Source: JAPSGB01 sp963775185
Lineage (GTDB): Bacteria; Myxococcota_A; Polyangia; Polyangiales; Polyangiaceae
Direction of reading: 5' to 3'
Assembly (NCBI GenBank): GCA_963775185.1
Contig: CAVZIE010000015.1
Span: forward strand, 186,001 to 250,000
Length of the DNA stretch: 64,000 nucleotides
The number at the start of each line of letters is the position of its first letter. The first letter of the stretch is position 1. A program made the position numbers and the translations under genes. This document shows, in pieces, positions 36,611 to 45,939 of the stretch. Below the pieces are notes generated by a model that did no database searches, was not told the DNA's origin, and saw only the letters and a list, made by a program, of their open reading frames with translations.

Positions 36611-37734
36611 CGCACGAACCCCGCGACGTCGACGCGCTTTCCTGGGGGAAACGCAACGGGGATCGTTTGGCCCGTCTCGGGCGACAGGACAAACGGCGCC
36701 GGGAGATGATCCGGCACTTCGTGCACGACCGCCGCCCACTTTCCGTCGGGCGTGACGAGGCGCACGCTGTCCACCCCGCTGCCGTACGGCGCCGCGATCG
36801 CCGCGCCGCTGCCGGCGAGCTTGACCAGACCGGAGGCGCCGCTGGGGTTGATCACCACGCCGCGGCCGGGCCACGCGTGCGGCGAGAGCGCCATGCGTGG
36901 CGACGTCGCGAGCGTGGTGAGCGCGCCGCTAGCGAGGTCGAGCCGGCGCGCCGCCCACTGCCCGCTGGCCGCGTCGCGGTTCGTGTACACGAGCGCGCGC
37001 GCCTGGCGATCCACGGAGAAATCCCGGGCAAACGCCGGGATTTCCGCGGCGATCACGCGCTCGGCGCCGCTCTTCGCGTCGACCGCGACGAGGTCCGCAT
37101 GATGGTATGTGACGCGGTACACGAGCAGCTCGTCGTCGAGCGCGCCGGCGAGAAACGCGATGTAGCCGGACCATGCGTACACGGTGCGCGTCGCGCCGGT
37201 CTGCGGATCGACCTCGTCGATCGTGAGCTCATCGACGCGCAGCTTGCCCTGCTTCGCCTCTTCGGGCGTCGGCTCCGCGCCGGCGCGGCCGCGCTCGACG
37301 AACACGCGCCCATCGGCGAGCACCAGCGGGCGCGTCGCGTGGTACACGCGGTCGACGAGCTTGTGCGGCGCCGCGTTCGCCTCCAGGCGCATCAGCCACG
37401 CGCCCCACGACGGCTCGTGCCGCGACTCCATGTCCGCGACGACGACCACCGTGCCCGTCCCCGGCAGCACCGCGCCTCGCACCTCGCCGCCGCGCACGTG
37501 CGACAGCGTCGCCACCGCCGCAGCCGGCGTCGCCGCGCCGGCGGGCTGCAGCACGAGATCCGTCGTCGTGCCCAGCGGCTTGCTCGCGAGCAACGCGACG
37601 ACCGGGCCAGCAACTAAAGTATTTGCTTTAGTTTGTGGGTCCGGCGCGGAATCCACCGGCCCGGAGGCGTCGCTGCAGCCCGCTACCGCAGCGAGCGACA
37701 ACAGCACCGCGCGGTACCAACCCGGAAGGCTCAC
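36607..37734 (-). CDS. Lipoprotein with a beta-propeller-like domain
   Basis: The 375-residue lipoprotein (GTG start at 37734; AVLLSLAAVAGCSD) has repeated strand pairs of propeller type (VRGAVLPGTGTVVVVADMES, GYIAFLAGALDDELLVYRVT, ARALVYTNRDAASGQWAARR, SVRLVTPDGKWAAVVHEV). The linker after the lipobox reads DSAPDPQTKANTLV: DSAPDP comes from a dispersed element copy, and TKANTLV from an AT-rich hairpin with codons rare in this DNA (TTA, AAT, ACT). It begins the three-gene operon with the sorted transglycosylase-like protein and the Cys-cluster protein (ATGA overlaps). It probably acts in the envelope. Confidence 0.78.
   Translation of the reverse strand: MSLPGWYRAVLLSLAAVAGCSDASGPVDSAPDPQTKANTLVAGPVVALLASKPLGTTTDLVLQPAGAATPAAAVATLSHVRGGEVRGAVLPGTGTVVVVADMESRHEPSWGAWLMRLEANAAPHKLVDRVYHATRPLVLADGRVFVERGRAGAEPTPEEAKQGKLRVDELTIDEVDPQTGATRTVYAWSGYIAFLAGALDDELLVYRVTYHHADLVAVDAKSGAERVIAAEIPAFARDFSVDRQARALVYTNRDAASGQWAARRLDLASGALTTLATSPRMALSPHAWPGRGVVINPSGASGLVKLAGSGAAIAAPYGSGVDSVRLVTPDGKWAAVVHEVPDHLPAPFVLSPETGQTIPVAFPPGKRVDVAGFVR
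37612..37633. repeat. AT-rich 8-bp inverted repeat inside a CDS
   Basis: AACTAAAG and CTTTAGTT are separated by TATTTG, directly next to a dispersed element copy. It stands out from the high-GC surroundings and encodes TKANTLV in the lipoprotein linker. Confidence 0.75.
37634..37653 (+). repeat. Dispersed 20-bp element, copy 11 (forward; inside a CDS)
   Basis: It matches at 19 of 20 bases and encodes DSAPDP in the linker of the lipoprotein at 36607-37734. Confidence 0.9.
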
Positions 37735-37852
37735 GCGGCCGAGCGTAGATCCGTCGCGCCACGAATCCAATCGACCACTGGCGCCCCCGCGCGGCCGACC
37801 GCCGACGCCGCTTGCCGCGGCGTCGACGCGCCCGAGCGCGTTGTGCGGCGCG

Positions 37853-39201
37853 TTACGGGGCTTTCACGCCGGAAGCGTAGGTGTGGAACACGTGCGGGTC
37901 GCTCTCGAGGCGCAAGGCGGAGACGGCATAGCCCATGGCGGACGCGCCCTCGTCGTAGGAGCAGGCACCGAGGAAGCGGTTGTCCGGCGCGTCGATCAGG
38001 CGCGAGACGATCAGCGCGCCGCCGGCATCGCGGTTGATCTTGTTGCCGAGCGCGTTGAGCGGGAAGACGCAGGCAGCCGCGATAGCCGTCGAAGCCGCCA
38101 CTGGTCGGGCCCGCGGGCGAGAGCGCGATGTAGCTCTTGCCGCCCGCGACGAACAGGTCGGCGGCGTTCAGCTGCGGGATGCTGTAGCCGAGACAGGCGG
38201 CGTCATCGGCGGTGGTGAGGCGCGAGACGTAGTCGAACGTCTTGCCCGCATCCACGGACTGCAGCAGCTCGATGCGGATCGCCGGCGTGGCGCCGGAGAA
38301 GTAGACGCAGCCGACGGCCATCTGGATCAAGCCACCCGGGCGCACGATCGCGCCGGGCTCGGTGAGCGCGACGCAGTCGTGCATTTGCGCCCAGGAGGAG
38401 ACGTTCGTGGCCGCGTTGTCCGAGGAGAGCTTGGAAGCGGAGTCCCAGCCGACGACCTTGCCCTCGCTCGTCCACGGTCCCGCGGGCGCGGCCGCGGTGT
38501 AGAGGTCGATGTAGCCGAGATCGTAGGCGAGCACGTCACCGGTCAGCACGATGTAGCTGTGGGCGAACAGCTTGTAGCGACGCGACGCGTCCGTATCGCT
38601 GCTGTCGAAGACAAGCGACGACACCTCGTGGACGAGCCGCCCGCTGCAGCTGCCGCTCGGACAGTTCGCGTAGCCCACGGTGGTGGCGACGTTGTAGTCC
38701 TGGGCGGCGTTCACGCGACGCGGCGTAGGTCCAGGTCGCGCCCTTGTCGCTGGACACGGCGATGCGCGTCGAGATGTCGTTCGTAGCGGCCACGGCGGAG
38801 TAGCTCATGGCGCCGCTCTGCGCGCCGCCTGGATACGCGACGGACGGATCGAAGATGCCGCGCGTCGCGCCGGGATCGCCGGCGATGATCAGCTCCGGCG
38901 CGGTGGTGGCGTCGAGGACCGTCGCGGCGGGCAGCGTCGCCATCGCGCCGCTGCACGACGGCGCGCCCGCGGCGCCACCCGTCGCGCCGGAACCGCTGGA
39001 GCCACCGGTACCCGCCGCGCCGCTGCCGGCTGCCGGCCGTGCCCGCCGTGCCGGCGTGCCGGCCGTGCCCGACGCGCCGGCGGCGCCGCTCGCGCCGGCG
39101 GCGCCGCCGCCGCCCGACCCCGCGCCGCCGCCGGATGCGTCGGTGCTCGCCGCGCCGTTGCTGCACGCGAGACACAGCAGACCCGCGATCACGTACCGCA
39201 T
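37853..39201 (-). CDS. Lipoprotein with sialidase/BNR-like repeats, frame broken
   Basis: Three adjoining frames make one protein. First come the lipobox (MRYVIAGLLCLACS), a Gly/Ala/Ser linker and a domain with ISTRIAVSSDKGATWTYAA. Then NAAQDYNVATTVGYANCPSG through GPWTSEGKVVGWDS and SVDAGKTFDYVSRL. Last is CVFPLNALGNKINRDAGGA to the end YASGVKAP. SxDxGxTW-type boxes are hallmarks of BNR/sialidase propellers. The first junction (near 38719) is cured by removing one T (TYAARVNAAQ), and the second (near 38085) by removing one base. The length is 2 modulo 3, as expected. The linker also contains an out-of-frame stretch (PARRARPA). The target is unknown, probably a glycan or none. Confidence 0.72.
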
Positions 39202-39248
39202 GCCGCCGAGCGTAACCCACACGCGCCCGCCGCGGAACCGGCGCGCGG

Positions 39249-39268
39249 GATTCCGCGCCGGACCGGCA
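39249..39268 (-). repeat. Dispersed 20-bp element, copy 12 (reverse, exact)
   Basis: This exact match lies 48 bases upstream of the start of the gene at 37853-39201 and 64 bases after the citrate synthase stop. Confidence 0.92.
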
Positions 39269-39331
39269 TCCAGCAGAAATGACGACGGCGCGCTGCCTGC
39301 AGAGGCCGCGCGCCGTCGAATCAGGGCACGC

Positions 39332-40610
39332 TCACAGGTTGAGCGTGCCGCGGTCCTCGAACGTGCGCTCGCGCTCGCCGGTGTAGATCTGGCGCGGGCG
39401 GTGGATGCGGTAGCCGCCGGGATCGTTGCGCTGCTCCATCCAGTGCGCGATCCAGCCGGGCAGGCGCCCGAGCGTGAACATGACGGTGAACATCTCGGTG
39501 GGGATGCCCATCGCGCGGTAGATGATGCCGCTGTAGAAATCGACGTTGGGGTAGAGCTTGCGCTGGACGAAGTAGTCTTCCTTCAGCGCCGCTTCCTCGA
39601 CCTTCTTCGCAAGATCGAGCAGCGGATCGTGGATGCCGAGCTTGTCGAAGATGCCGTCGGCCGCGTGCTTGAGCAGCTTCGCGCGCGGGTCGAAGTTCTT
39701 GTAGACGCGGTGGCCGAAGCCCATGAGCTTGGCGCCCGAGTCGCCGCTCTTCACGCGATCGAGGAACTTCTTGTAGTCGCCGCCGTCGGCCAGGATCTGC
39801 TCGAGCATCTCGATCACGGCCTGGTTCGCGCCGCCGTGACGCGGACCCCACAGGCCGCAGATGGCCGCGGAGATCGACGCGAACAGGTTGGCCTCGCTGC
39901 TGCCCACCATGCGCATGGTGGACGTGCTGCAGTTCTGCTCGTGGTCCGCGTGGAGGATGAGCAGCAGGTTGAGCGCGTCCTCGAACGGCTTCTGCGCGAC
40001 GTAGTCCTCCGCGGGGACCGCGAACATCATGCGCAGGAAGTTCGCCGGCCAGCTCAGATCGTTGCGCGGGTAGATGAAGGGCTGACCCACGGACTTCTTG
40101 TAGGCGAACGCGGCCAGCGTCTTGGACTTGGCCAGCACGCGGATGATGTTCATGTCGAGGTCGTTGTCCGTGTCCGGGTAGAACGTGGACAGCGACGCCA
40201 CCATGCCGGCCATGATCGCCATCGGGTGGGCGTTCGGCGGGTAGCCCTCGTAGAACTTCTTCATGTCCTCGTGGATGAGCGTGTGGCGCGTCATCAGCTC
40301 ACGGAACTCCGAGAGCTGCTCCGCCGTGGGCCGCTCCCCGTAGATCAGCAGGTAGCAGACCTCCGTGAAGCGGGCGCGCGTTGCGACCTGCTCGATGGGG
40401 TAGCCGCGGTAGCGCAGGATGCCCTTCTCGCCGTCGATGAACGTGATCGCAGCTCTTGCAGGATCCGGTGTTGCCGTAGCCCGGATCGAGGGTGATGAGG
40501 CCGGAGGATGAACGGAGCTTCGCGATGTCGATGCCCTTCTCTCCTTCGGATCCTTCGACGACCGGGAACTCGTAGTCTTTCCCGTCGTAGACAAGTCGCG
40601 CTGTGCTCAT
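39332..40610 (-). CDS. gltA: Citrate synthase, one frame break near the N-terminus
   Basis: The enzyme condenses oxaloacetate and acetyl-CoA at the entry of the TCA cycle. Type II features are intact: HADHEQNCSTSTMRMVGS, GPRHGGANQAVIEML, the catalytic GFGHRVYKNFDPRA and the CoA-binding VDFYSGIIYRAMGIP. The ATG at 40610 has a perfect ribosome-binding site and gives the expected start (ARLVYDGKDYEFPVVEGSEG). Around 40452 one extra T in AAGAGCTGCGATC shifts the frame; without it the canonical GSCKSAITFIDGEKGILRYRG pattern is restored. The span is 1 modulo 3. As the gene is essential in most aerobes, this break is probably a sequence error. Confidence 0.92.
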
Positions 40611-40614
40611 GTTG

Positions 40615-40621
40615 TCCTCCT
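40615..40621 (-). promoter_or_regulatory. Shine-Dalgarno site of gltA
   Basis: AGGAGGA on the minus strand just upstream of ATG 40610 fixes the citrate synthase start, in the frame before the break. The rest of the 240-base gap to 40851 shows no gene. Confidence 0.8.
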
Positions 40622-40850
40622 GAACCATCCGCTCGCGTAGGAGCGATCGTTGCAGCTCGCCGGTGATCAGAACCGGTACCCAAGGGCCCGGGGAAGCGGT
40701 CGCGCCCGCGTCACACGGACGGGGCCCGGCATGTCCGATGTTTCGTAGCAGATCCATGGCACCGCGGGCAGCCCATGCAGCACCTGCCTGATCGATATCG
40801 GGCAGTGGTGCGCGGGCGTGCAGTCATGCGGGATTTCCGGGTGCGGTCGA

Positions 40851-41372
40851 TCAGCCGGTCTCGACGCTGGCAGACAGCTCCTCGAGAAGTTGGTTGGCGC
40901 GGCCCTCCGCGAGGCCGAGGCCCGCGGCCATCTTCTCGAGCAGCGCCTGTTCTTCGGGCGCGATGCGGCCATCCGCAAGGGCTATCGCTGCGGACAGCAG
41001 GACCGTGGTCTCCGCCCGGACAGGGTCGCCGTCCAGGTGGTCGATGACCTCCTGCAGGCAGCGCTCCTCGCCCAGCTCGCCCACGCGCTTCGACGAGGCG
41101 TCGATCATGGCTTCCATATGGGCCGTGCGGACGCGGCCGCTCGAGAGCACGTCGAGGGCGCCGCGCATCACCTTGCGCTCGACGTCGAGCACCCGGCCGT
41201 CGGCGGCCATCATCAGGTACATGGCCTCGCACATGGGCCCGTATTCCTGCACGACTTCCATCGCTTCCACGAGGTCCGGCGTAGCGGATGGGAAGGAGAT
41301 GGACTGACGGGAACCGCGGCGCCTGAGCTCGTCGCGGAGCTTCTCCAGTCTGGACTTGGCGAGCTTGAGCAT
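40851..41372 (-). CDS. TerB-like protein
   Basis: The 173-residue all-helical cytosolic protein has the duplicated TerB pattern: MYLMMAADGRVLDVERKVM and LLSAAIALADGRIAPEEQAL, each with an ADGxxxxxE signature, the second followed by LLEKMAAGLGL. TerB-family domains bind metal and occur in tellurite-resistance and many stress-related proteins, but no other ter genes are near. The start ATG 41372 gives a basic helix MLKLAKSRLEKLRDELRRR. It is divergent from the lipoprotein at 41462. Confidence 0.82.
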   Translation of the reverse strand: MLKLAKSRLEKLRDELRRRGSRQSISFPSATPDLVEAMEVVQEYGPMCEAMYLMMAADGRVLDVERKVMRGALDVLSSGRVRTAHMEAMIDASSKRVGELGEERCLQEVIDHLDGDPVRAETTVLLSAAIALADGRIAPEEQALLEKMAAGLGLAEGRANQLLEELSASVETG

Positions 41373-41461
41373 CAGCCGTTCGGGCACGGACGGGTCACGT
41401 GCTCGAGACACGCAGCATACACCGCGGGCACGACCCGCGAAAGCCGAGCTAGTATCCCGGC

Positions 41462-42505
41462 GTGAGACGCGATCTGCGCGCATTTCTCGCTGCGGCGCTG
41501 GGTTTCGCGCTGGGCGTCCCGGCGTGCAAGCGCGACAGCCCGTCGCCCGCCGCCGCGAACGCGAGCGAGCCGGCACCAGCGCCATCGGCGAGTGCGGCCC
41601 CGGCGGTCGTGCGCGCGCTGCCGGCGGATTCGGCGGCGGCCGCCGGAGAGTTGCCGCGGGTCGGGGAAGCCGAGCGGGGCCTGCTCGGCGACGCGGCGGC
41701 CGAACCCACGCTCGCGGCGGCCGCTACCACGCTGCGCGAGCACTTCGGGGCGACCACCGATCTGGCGTTCCAGTCGGCGACGCTCCCGGGCGGCCGGCGA
41801 CTGGTGTTGCTCCACACGCGCGCGGGCGCGCCCAAGCCGCTGCTGCTCGACGTCGCCGCGGACAAGTCGCTGGTCTGGGAGAAGGCGCGACCACTGGCCG
41901 GCATCGGCGTCACATCCGATCAAATCGCCATCGCCGGCGGGCCGCACGGCAACGTCGTGATCTTCTTCTACGATGCGCCGACGCACCTGGTGGGGATGCG
42001 GGTCTGGGACTCGCTGGGCGGCATCTTGATGGACGCGGAGGTGCTGTCGACGGCGGGCTGCGATGCCCTGTCCGCGCTGTATTGGCCCGGCCACGGCTTC
42101 GTCGTGACGTCGGCGGCCCACGACTCGGTGAAGGCGGAGCTGGTGGGCGAAGAGGGCCGGAACCGCTGGGGCGGGCGCGAGATGGCCCTGGCGCGCTGGA
42201 GGGCAACGGCCCCCGTATCGATGATGCCTGACACGGCCGACAGCGTGGTGCTGTTCCAGGTGGGCTACCTCGCGGCGACGCCCGGCGCGATAACCCCCGA
42301 CCACCTGTTCGCGATGCGCTACGACGCCGCGGGGCTTCCGCTGTGGCCGGGACCGCTCGACGCCGGCCGCTTGCCGGCACGTGTCGCGCCGGACAACGCG
42401 CGCGTGCGTTTGACCCGTCCGGCCCCAGGCACCGTGCACGCGGAGATCCCGGGCCTCCGGTTTTCCGTCGACGTGAGCTCGATGGGCAAGGCAACGCACC
42501 CCTGA
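41462..42505 (+). CDS. Unidentified lipoprotein
   Basis: This 347-residue protein starts with GTG and has a lipobox near GVPACK. The signal is followed by an Ala/Pro/Ser linker (SPSPAAANASEPAPAPSASA). The folded part is beta-rich (RLVLLHTRAGAPKPLLLDVA, NVVIFFYDAPTHLVGMRVWD, DSVVLFQVGYLA, TVHAEIPGLRFSVDVSSM), possibly a beta-propeller. No motif is catalytic. It is followed by the large lipase-like lipoprotein on the same strand. Confidence 0.72.
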   Translation: MRRDLRAFLAAALGFALGVPACKRDSPSPAAANASEPAPAPSASAAPAVVRALPADSAAAAGELPRVGEAERGLLGDAAAEPTLAAAATTLREHFGATTDLAFQSATLPGGRRLVLLHTRAGAPKPLLLDVAADKSLVWEKARPLAGIGVTSDQIAIAGGPHGNVVIFFYDAPTHLVGMRVWDSLGGILMDAEVLSTAGCDALSALYWPGHGFVVTSAAHDSVKAELVGEEGRNRWGGREMALARWRATAPVSMMPDTADSVVLFQVGYLAATPGAITPDHLFAMRYDAAGLPLWPGPLDAGRLPARVAPDNARVRLTRPAPGTVHAEIPGLRFSVDVSSMGKATHP

Positions 42506-42569
42506 GCTCCGGCGACGCGTGTTTCGGCAGCCCTGCGCTCCGGGATGGCGTACTCTTCCGTCCCGCTTC

Positions 42570-42576
42570 GAGGAGG
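42570..42576 (+). promoter_or_regulatory. Shine-Dalgarno site deciding a GTG start
   Basis: GAGGAGG lies six bases before GTG 42583 and selects it as start of the lipase-like gene rather than earlier or internal codons. Confidence 0.8.
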
Positions 42577-42582
42577 ACTCCC

Positions 42583-44643
42583 GTGCGCTCCAATACTCTT
42601 GTCACCCGCTCCATCGCCGTCTGTGCGACCGCAATCGTCATGGCGCTGTCACTCGCCGGATGCAGCAGCAAGAGCGACGACAGCCAGCCGCCGATCAAGG
42701 ACGGCGACTGCGATCCCATCGTTCCCGATCACTGCGGCTTCCCGTTCCCGTCGAACATCTACTTGAAGGACGACGACACGGGCATGAACCCGTCGGGCAA
42801 GTCCGTGCGCTTCGGCGAGAACACGCTGCCCAAGACGCTGGGCCAGTACCCGTTCGATCCCGCCAACTTCTACGGTTCCGACGGCTTCTCTCCCGGGCAA
42901 GCGGCGATGATGTATTTCCCGGGGGGGACCGACACCGGCATGGCGACGCCGGACACGATCGCCAGCACGGTGAGCGCCGACTCGCCGACGATCTTGCTCG
43001 ACACCAGCACGGGGGATCTGGTGCCGCACTGGGTGGATCTGGACTACTCGTCGAAGAACGAGGACGAGCGCGCGTTCATGATCCGGCCGGCTATCCGTCT
43101 GAAGGATCAGACGCGCTACATCGTCGCGATCCGTCACGTCGTGGACGCCGACGGCAACGAGCTCCCGCCGTCGCCGGAGTTCAAGGCGCTGCGCGACGGC
43201 ACCGCGAGCCGCCACACGAGCGTCAACGAGCGGCGCGATCTGTACAAGGACATCTTCTCCCAGCTGCAGGCCGCGGGAGTAGACAAGAAGGATCTGCAGA
43301 TCGCCTGGGACTACACCACCGCCTCGAAAGAGAACAACACGCGCTGGATGGTGGCGGCGCGGGACAAGGCGCTGGCCCTGGTCGGCGACCAGGGGCCGGA
43401 GTTCACGCTCAAGGCGGACGGCGTGGAAGAGGCGCCGAACGCGCACACGCTGCGCCGCATCACCGTCACCATGCACGTGCCGCTGTTCCTCACCGACGGC
43501 GACGTCGGCCAGGAGCAGTACAAGGCCGGCCACACGCCGGCTCGCCTCGTGCTGGGCGACGACGGACTGCCCGTCCAGAACGGGATGATGGATCAGGACG
43601 TCTTGATCATCGTGCCGAACAGCGTCACCGACGGAAAGCCGCACGGCATCCTGCAGAACGGTCACGGTCTGTTCGGTTCCCGTACGGAAGGCGAGAACGG
43701 CTACATGGCCGAGATGACCGACGACTACGATTGGATCGGTTGCGCCACAAACTACTTCGGCTTCTCCGGAGACGACGTCAGCTTGGCGATCAACGCGCTC
43801 GGCGCGCGGCCCGAGCTGTTCAGCACGTTCTTCGATCGGCAGGTGCAGGGCCAGATCAACCAGCTGATGGTGATGCGCATGATGATGGGGCGCATCGCCA
43901 AGGACGGGATCAAGGACGCCTCGGGCAACGTGCTGCTCGATCCCGCGTGGATCGACCCCAAGCTGCGCGCCTATCGCGGCGACAGCCAGGGCGGCATCAT
44001 GGGCACGGCCTACGTCGCGATCTCCACCGACGTCACACGCGGCCTCGTGGGCGAACCGGGCATGCCGTACAACCTGCTGCTCAACCGCAGCCAGGACTGG
44101 CCGGCGTACGGCTTCATCCTGACGGGCTCGTACTCGAACTACCTCGACCAGCAGATCGTCCTGGGCCTGATGCAGATGGGCTGGGACCGCGCGGAGCCGG
44201 ACGGCTTCGCCCCGTACATGTCGGACAACATGCTGCCCAACACGCCGGCGCACCACATCCTGATCCACGACGGCCTCGGCGATCATCAGGTCTCGACGTA
44301 CGCCGCGCACATCATCGCCCGGTCGGTCGGCGCCGTGAACCTGAAGTCGAACGACCCGAACCAGCCGTTGATCCGCGACGTCTACGGCGTCGAAGGCGCG
44401 GACGCGCCGGTCCAGGATCAGAACGCCATGGTCGAGTACGATTTCGCGCTGGCCAAGGAGCCGCTGCACAACATCGCGGCAACCGACGGCTGCGACCCGC
44501 ACGACCGCGTGCGCGTCCTGACCCCGTCGTACGAGCAGTCCAACGAGTTCTTCCGCACCGGCAAGATCGACTGGTTCTGCAACGGCGTGTGCAACTGCGA
44601 CGGCCCCAATCCGGAAGACGGCTGCGACAAGACCTGCCAGTGA
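42583..44643 (+). CDS. Large alpha/beta-hydrolase (lipase-like) lipoprotein
   Basis: The 686-residue lipoprotein (MVRSNTLVTRSIAVC..., lipobox LAGC) has an N-terminal domain starting CDPIVPDHCGFPFPSNIYL, as in bacterial lipases with a virulence-factor-type N-domain, and a C-terminal alpha/beta hydrolase. The nucleophile elbow is YRGDSQGGIMG (G-x-S-x-G form GDSQG), the oxyanion region is NGHGLFGS, and the catalytic His is probably in ILIHDGLGDHQVS. Many Cys at the end (CNGVCNCDGPNPEDGCDKTC) suggest a disulfide-rich tail. It is surface-exposed and likely degrades lipid or ester substrates. It converges with the thioesterase gene nine bases away. Confidence 0.85.
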   Translation: MRSNTLVTRSIAVCATAIVMALSLAGCSSKSDDSQPPIKDGDCDPIVPDHCGFPFPSNIYLKDDDTGMNPSGKSVRFGENTLPKTLGQYPFDPANFYGSDGFSPGQAAMMYFPGGTDTGMATPDTIASTVSADSPTILLDTSTGDLVPHWVDLDYSSKNEDERAFMIRPAIRLKDQTRYIVAIRHVVDADGNELPPSPEFKALRDGTASRHTSVNERRDLYKDIFSQLQAAGVDKKDLQIAWDYTTASKENNTRWMVAARDKALALVGDQGPEFTLKADGVEEAPNAHTLRRITVTMHVPLFLTDGDVGQEQYKAGHTPARLVLGDDGLPVQNGMMDQDVLIIVPNSVTDGKPHGILQNGHGLFGSRTEGENGYMAEMTDDYDWIGCATNYFGFSGDDVSLAINALGARPELFSTFFDRQVQGQINQLMVMRMMMGRIAKDGIKDASGNVLLDPAWIDPKLRAYRGDSQGGIMGTAYVAISTDVTRGLVGEPGMPYNLLLNRSQDWPAYGFILTGSYSNYLDQQIVLGLMQMGWDRAEPDGFAPYMSDNMLPNTPAHHILIHDGLGDHQVSTYAAHIIARSVGAVNLKSNDPNQPLIRDVYGVEGADAPVQDQNAMVEYDFALAKEPLHNIAATDGCDPHDRVRVLTPSYEQSNEFFRTGKIDWFCNGVCNCDGPNPEDGCDKTCQ

Positions 44644-44652
44644 CGACGGCGC

Positions 44653-45403
44653 TCAGCGCGCGGCGGTTTCGATCCGCGCGCGCGTGAGCACCGCCTGGTC
44701 CGCCTCGCCGCGAAGCTCGATGCCCGTGGCGGCGTCGTCGGCGCGCCAGCACAGCGCGCGGATCGCGTCGCCGACGCGTGCCTCGCGCCGGTACTCGATG
44801 AAGAGCTTGCCAACGGCTGCGCCGGCCTGACCCTGCGCCTCGCCGCGCTCGCGCTCGAACAGCACGCGCGTGTCGTTCGCGAAGTCGATGTAGCGCGCGT
44901 GGTTCACGTGCTGCAGGAAGTCGAGGTCCGCCGGGCATACGACGATGCGCCGCTCGAAGGCGTCCGCTGGCGTTGCCGCTTCCAGCACCGGCACGTCCGG
45001 TCCGCCGTCCTCGATCACGAGCTCCCGGGCCGCATCGGGGATGGGGGCGGGCTTGCCGTGCTCGATCGAGGCGCACCGCAGTACAGCTCGCGCGGGCGAT
45101 CAGCCGGCCCTCCGCGTCGAGCACGCGATGGGCGAAGTCGAAGCTGGTCGTGCCGACGCGGCCGATCCAGACCACGACCTCGAGCTCCATCGGGTAGCTC
45201 GCGGGCGCGAGCACCTCGATCCGCTGCGCGCGCACCACGCCGCGCGTGAAGCGCAAGGCCGGGGCGAAGTCGGCCTCGCGCATGGCTTCCCAGCGCGCGT
45301 GCTCGAGGTAGCGCGCGAGCACGGCGACGCCGATGCGCCCGTCCGCACCCATCTCGTAGCCCCGCACCGCGATTCGAAGCGACAGGCGCTTTTCCGGCGA
45401 CAT
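44653..45403 (-). CDS. Double-hotdog acyl thioesterase (acyl-ACP thioesterase-like), one frame break
   Basis: Two hotdog domains follow one another. The first (RLSLRIAVRGYEMGADGRIG, RYLEHARWEAMREADF, SFDFAHRVLDAEGRLIARAS) has the long helix-wrapped fold of acyl-ACP thioesterases, and the second (ERRIVVCPADLDFLQHVNHA, KLFIEYRREARVGDAIRALC) repeats it. These enzymes release fatty acids from acyl carrier protein or CoA. The frame changes near 45065. Deleting one C in CTCGATCGAGC rejoins TAVRLD to EHGKPAPIPDAARELV. The span is 1 modulo 3. The double domain of about 250 residues matches the FatA-type family. Confidence 0.82.
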
Positions 45404-45423
45404 CGCCGGCCTTGTAGCACCGG

Positions 45424-45749
45424 TCAGAAGCTGGTGCGCACGAGCACCTCGGCGCCGCCCGGGCGCCGATAGGCGCGGACCTGGGACCACATCCGCTCGA
45501 CGTAGTTGCTCACGGCCAACGCCGGATCCTCGGTGCCCGTGCCCCGCGATGCGTCCGGCCGCGCCGTGGTGCGCTCGAAGACGCTGTGGGACCGCGCATG
45601 CCGCCACTGATCGACCAGGGCAATCTGCAGCGCGGCCCGGGCACTCGCCAGACCGGGCTCCACTTCGGCGTCGAGGCCTCGGCGTGCGCCGGGCGAGCGA
45701 GCGACAAGGCCAGGGCGGCCGCGATCAGGATGGAAGCGAGCGTGCGCAT
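45424..45749 (-). CDS. Small exported protein, one frame break
   Basis: The ATG at 45749 gives a clear signal peptide (MRTLASILIAAALALSLARPAHA). The mature part is in another frame: EVEPGLASARAALQIALVDQ, HSVFERTTARPDASRGTGTEDPAL, and the end VEVLVRTSF-like (GGAEVLVRTSF). They join if one base is added near 45680 (a G lost from a GG in the GCCTCGACGCC region), giving about 108 residues. The length of 2 modulo 3 agrees. No family is recognised. Confidence 0.6.
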
Positions 45750-45782
45750 GCGGTGCCCCTGGTGAAGCATCCGGCATGCCAC

Positions 45783-45802
45783 TGTTCCGCGCCGGGCCGG
45801 CA
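45783..45802 (-). repeat. Dispersed 20-bp element, copy 13 (reverse)
   Basis: It matches at 18 of 20 bases. It lies 33 bases upstream of the start of the gene at 45424-45749. Confidence 0.85.
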
Positions 45803-45939
45803 TCCCCTGTAATTCCGAGAATTTCCCTCCGCTCCGTGGCTGGTCGGAGGTGGCCGGCCACGCGGTTGATGGGTCCAGGCAGCAACGCGGGTGCGGTCCG
45901 CAGGCAGCAAAGCGCCACGCTGAAGTAGACTCCGCCGAG

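Noticed and set aside
40851..41372. Tellurite-resistance locus
   Set aside because: A single TerB-like gene is present with no other ter genes, so no resistance function is claimed.
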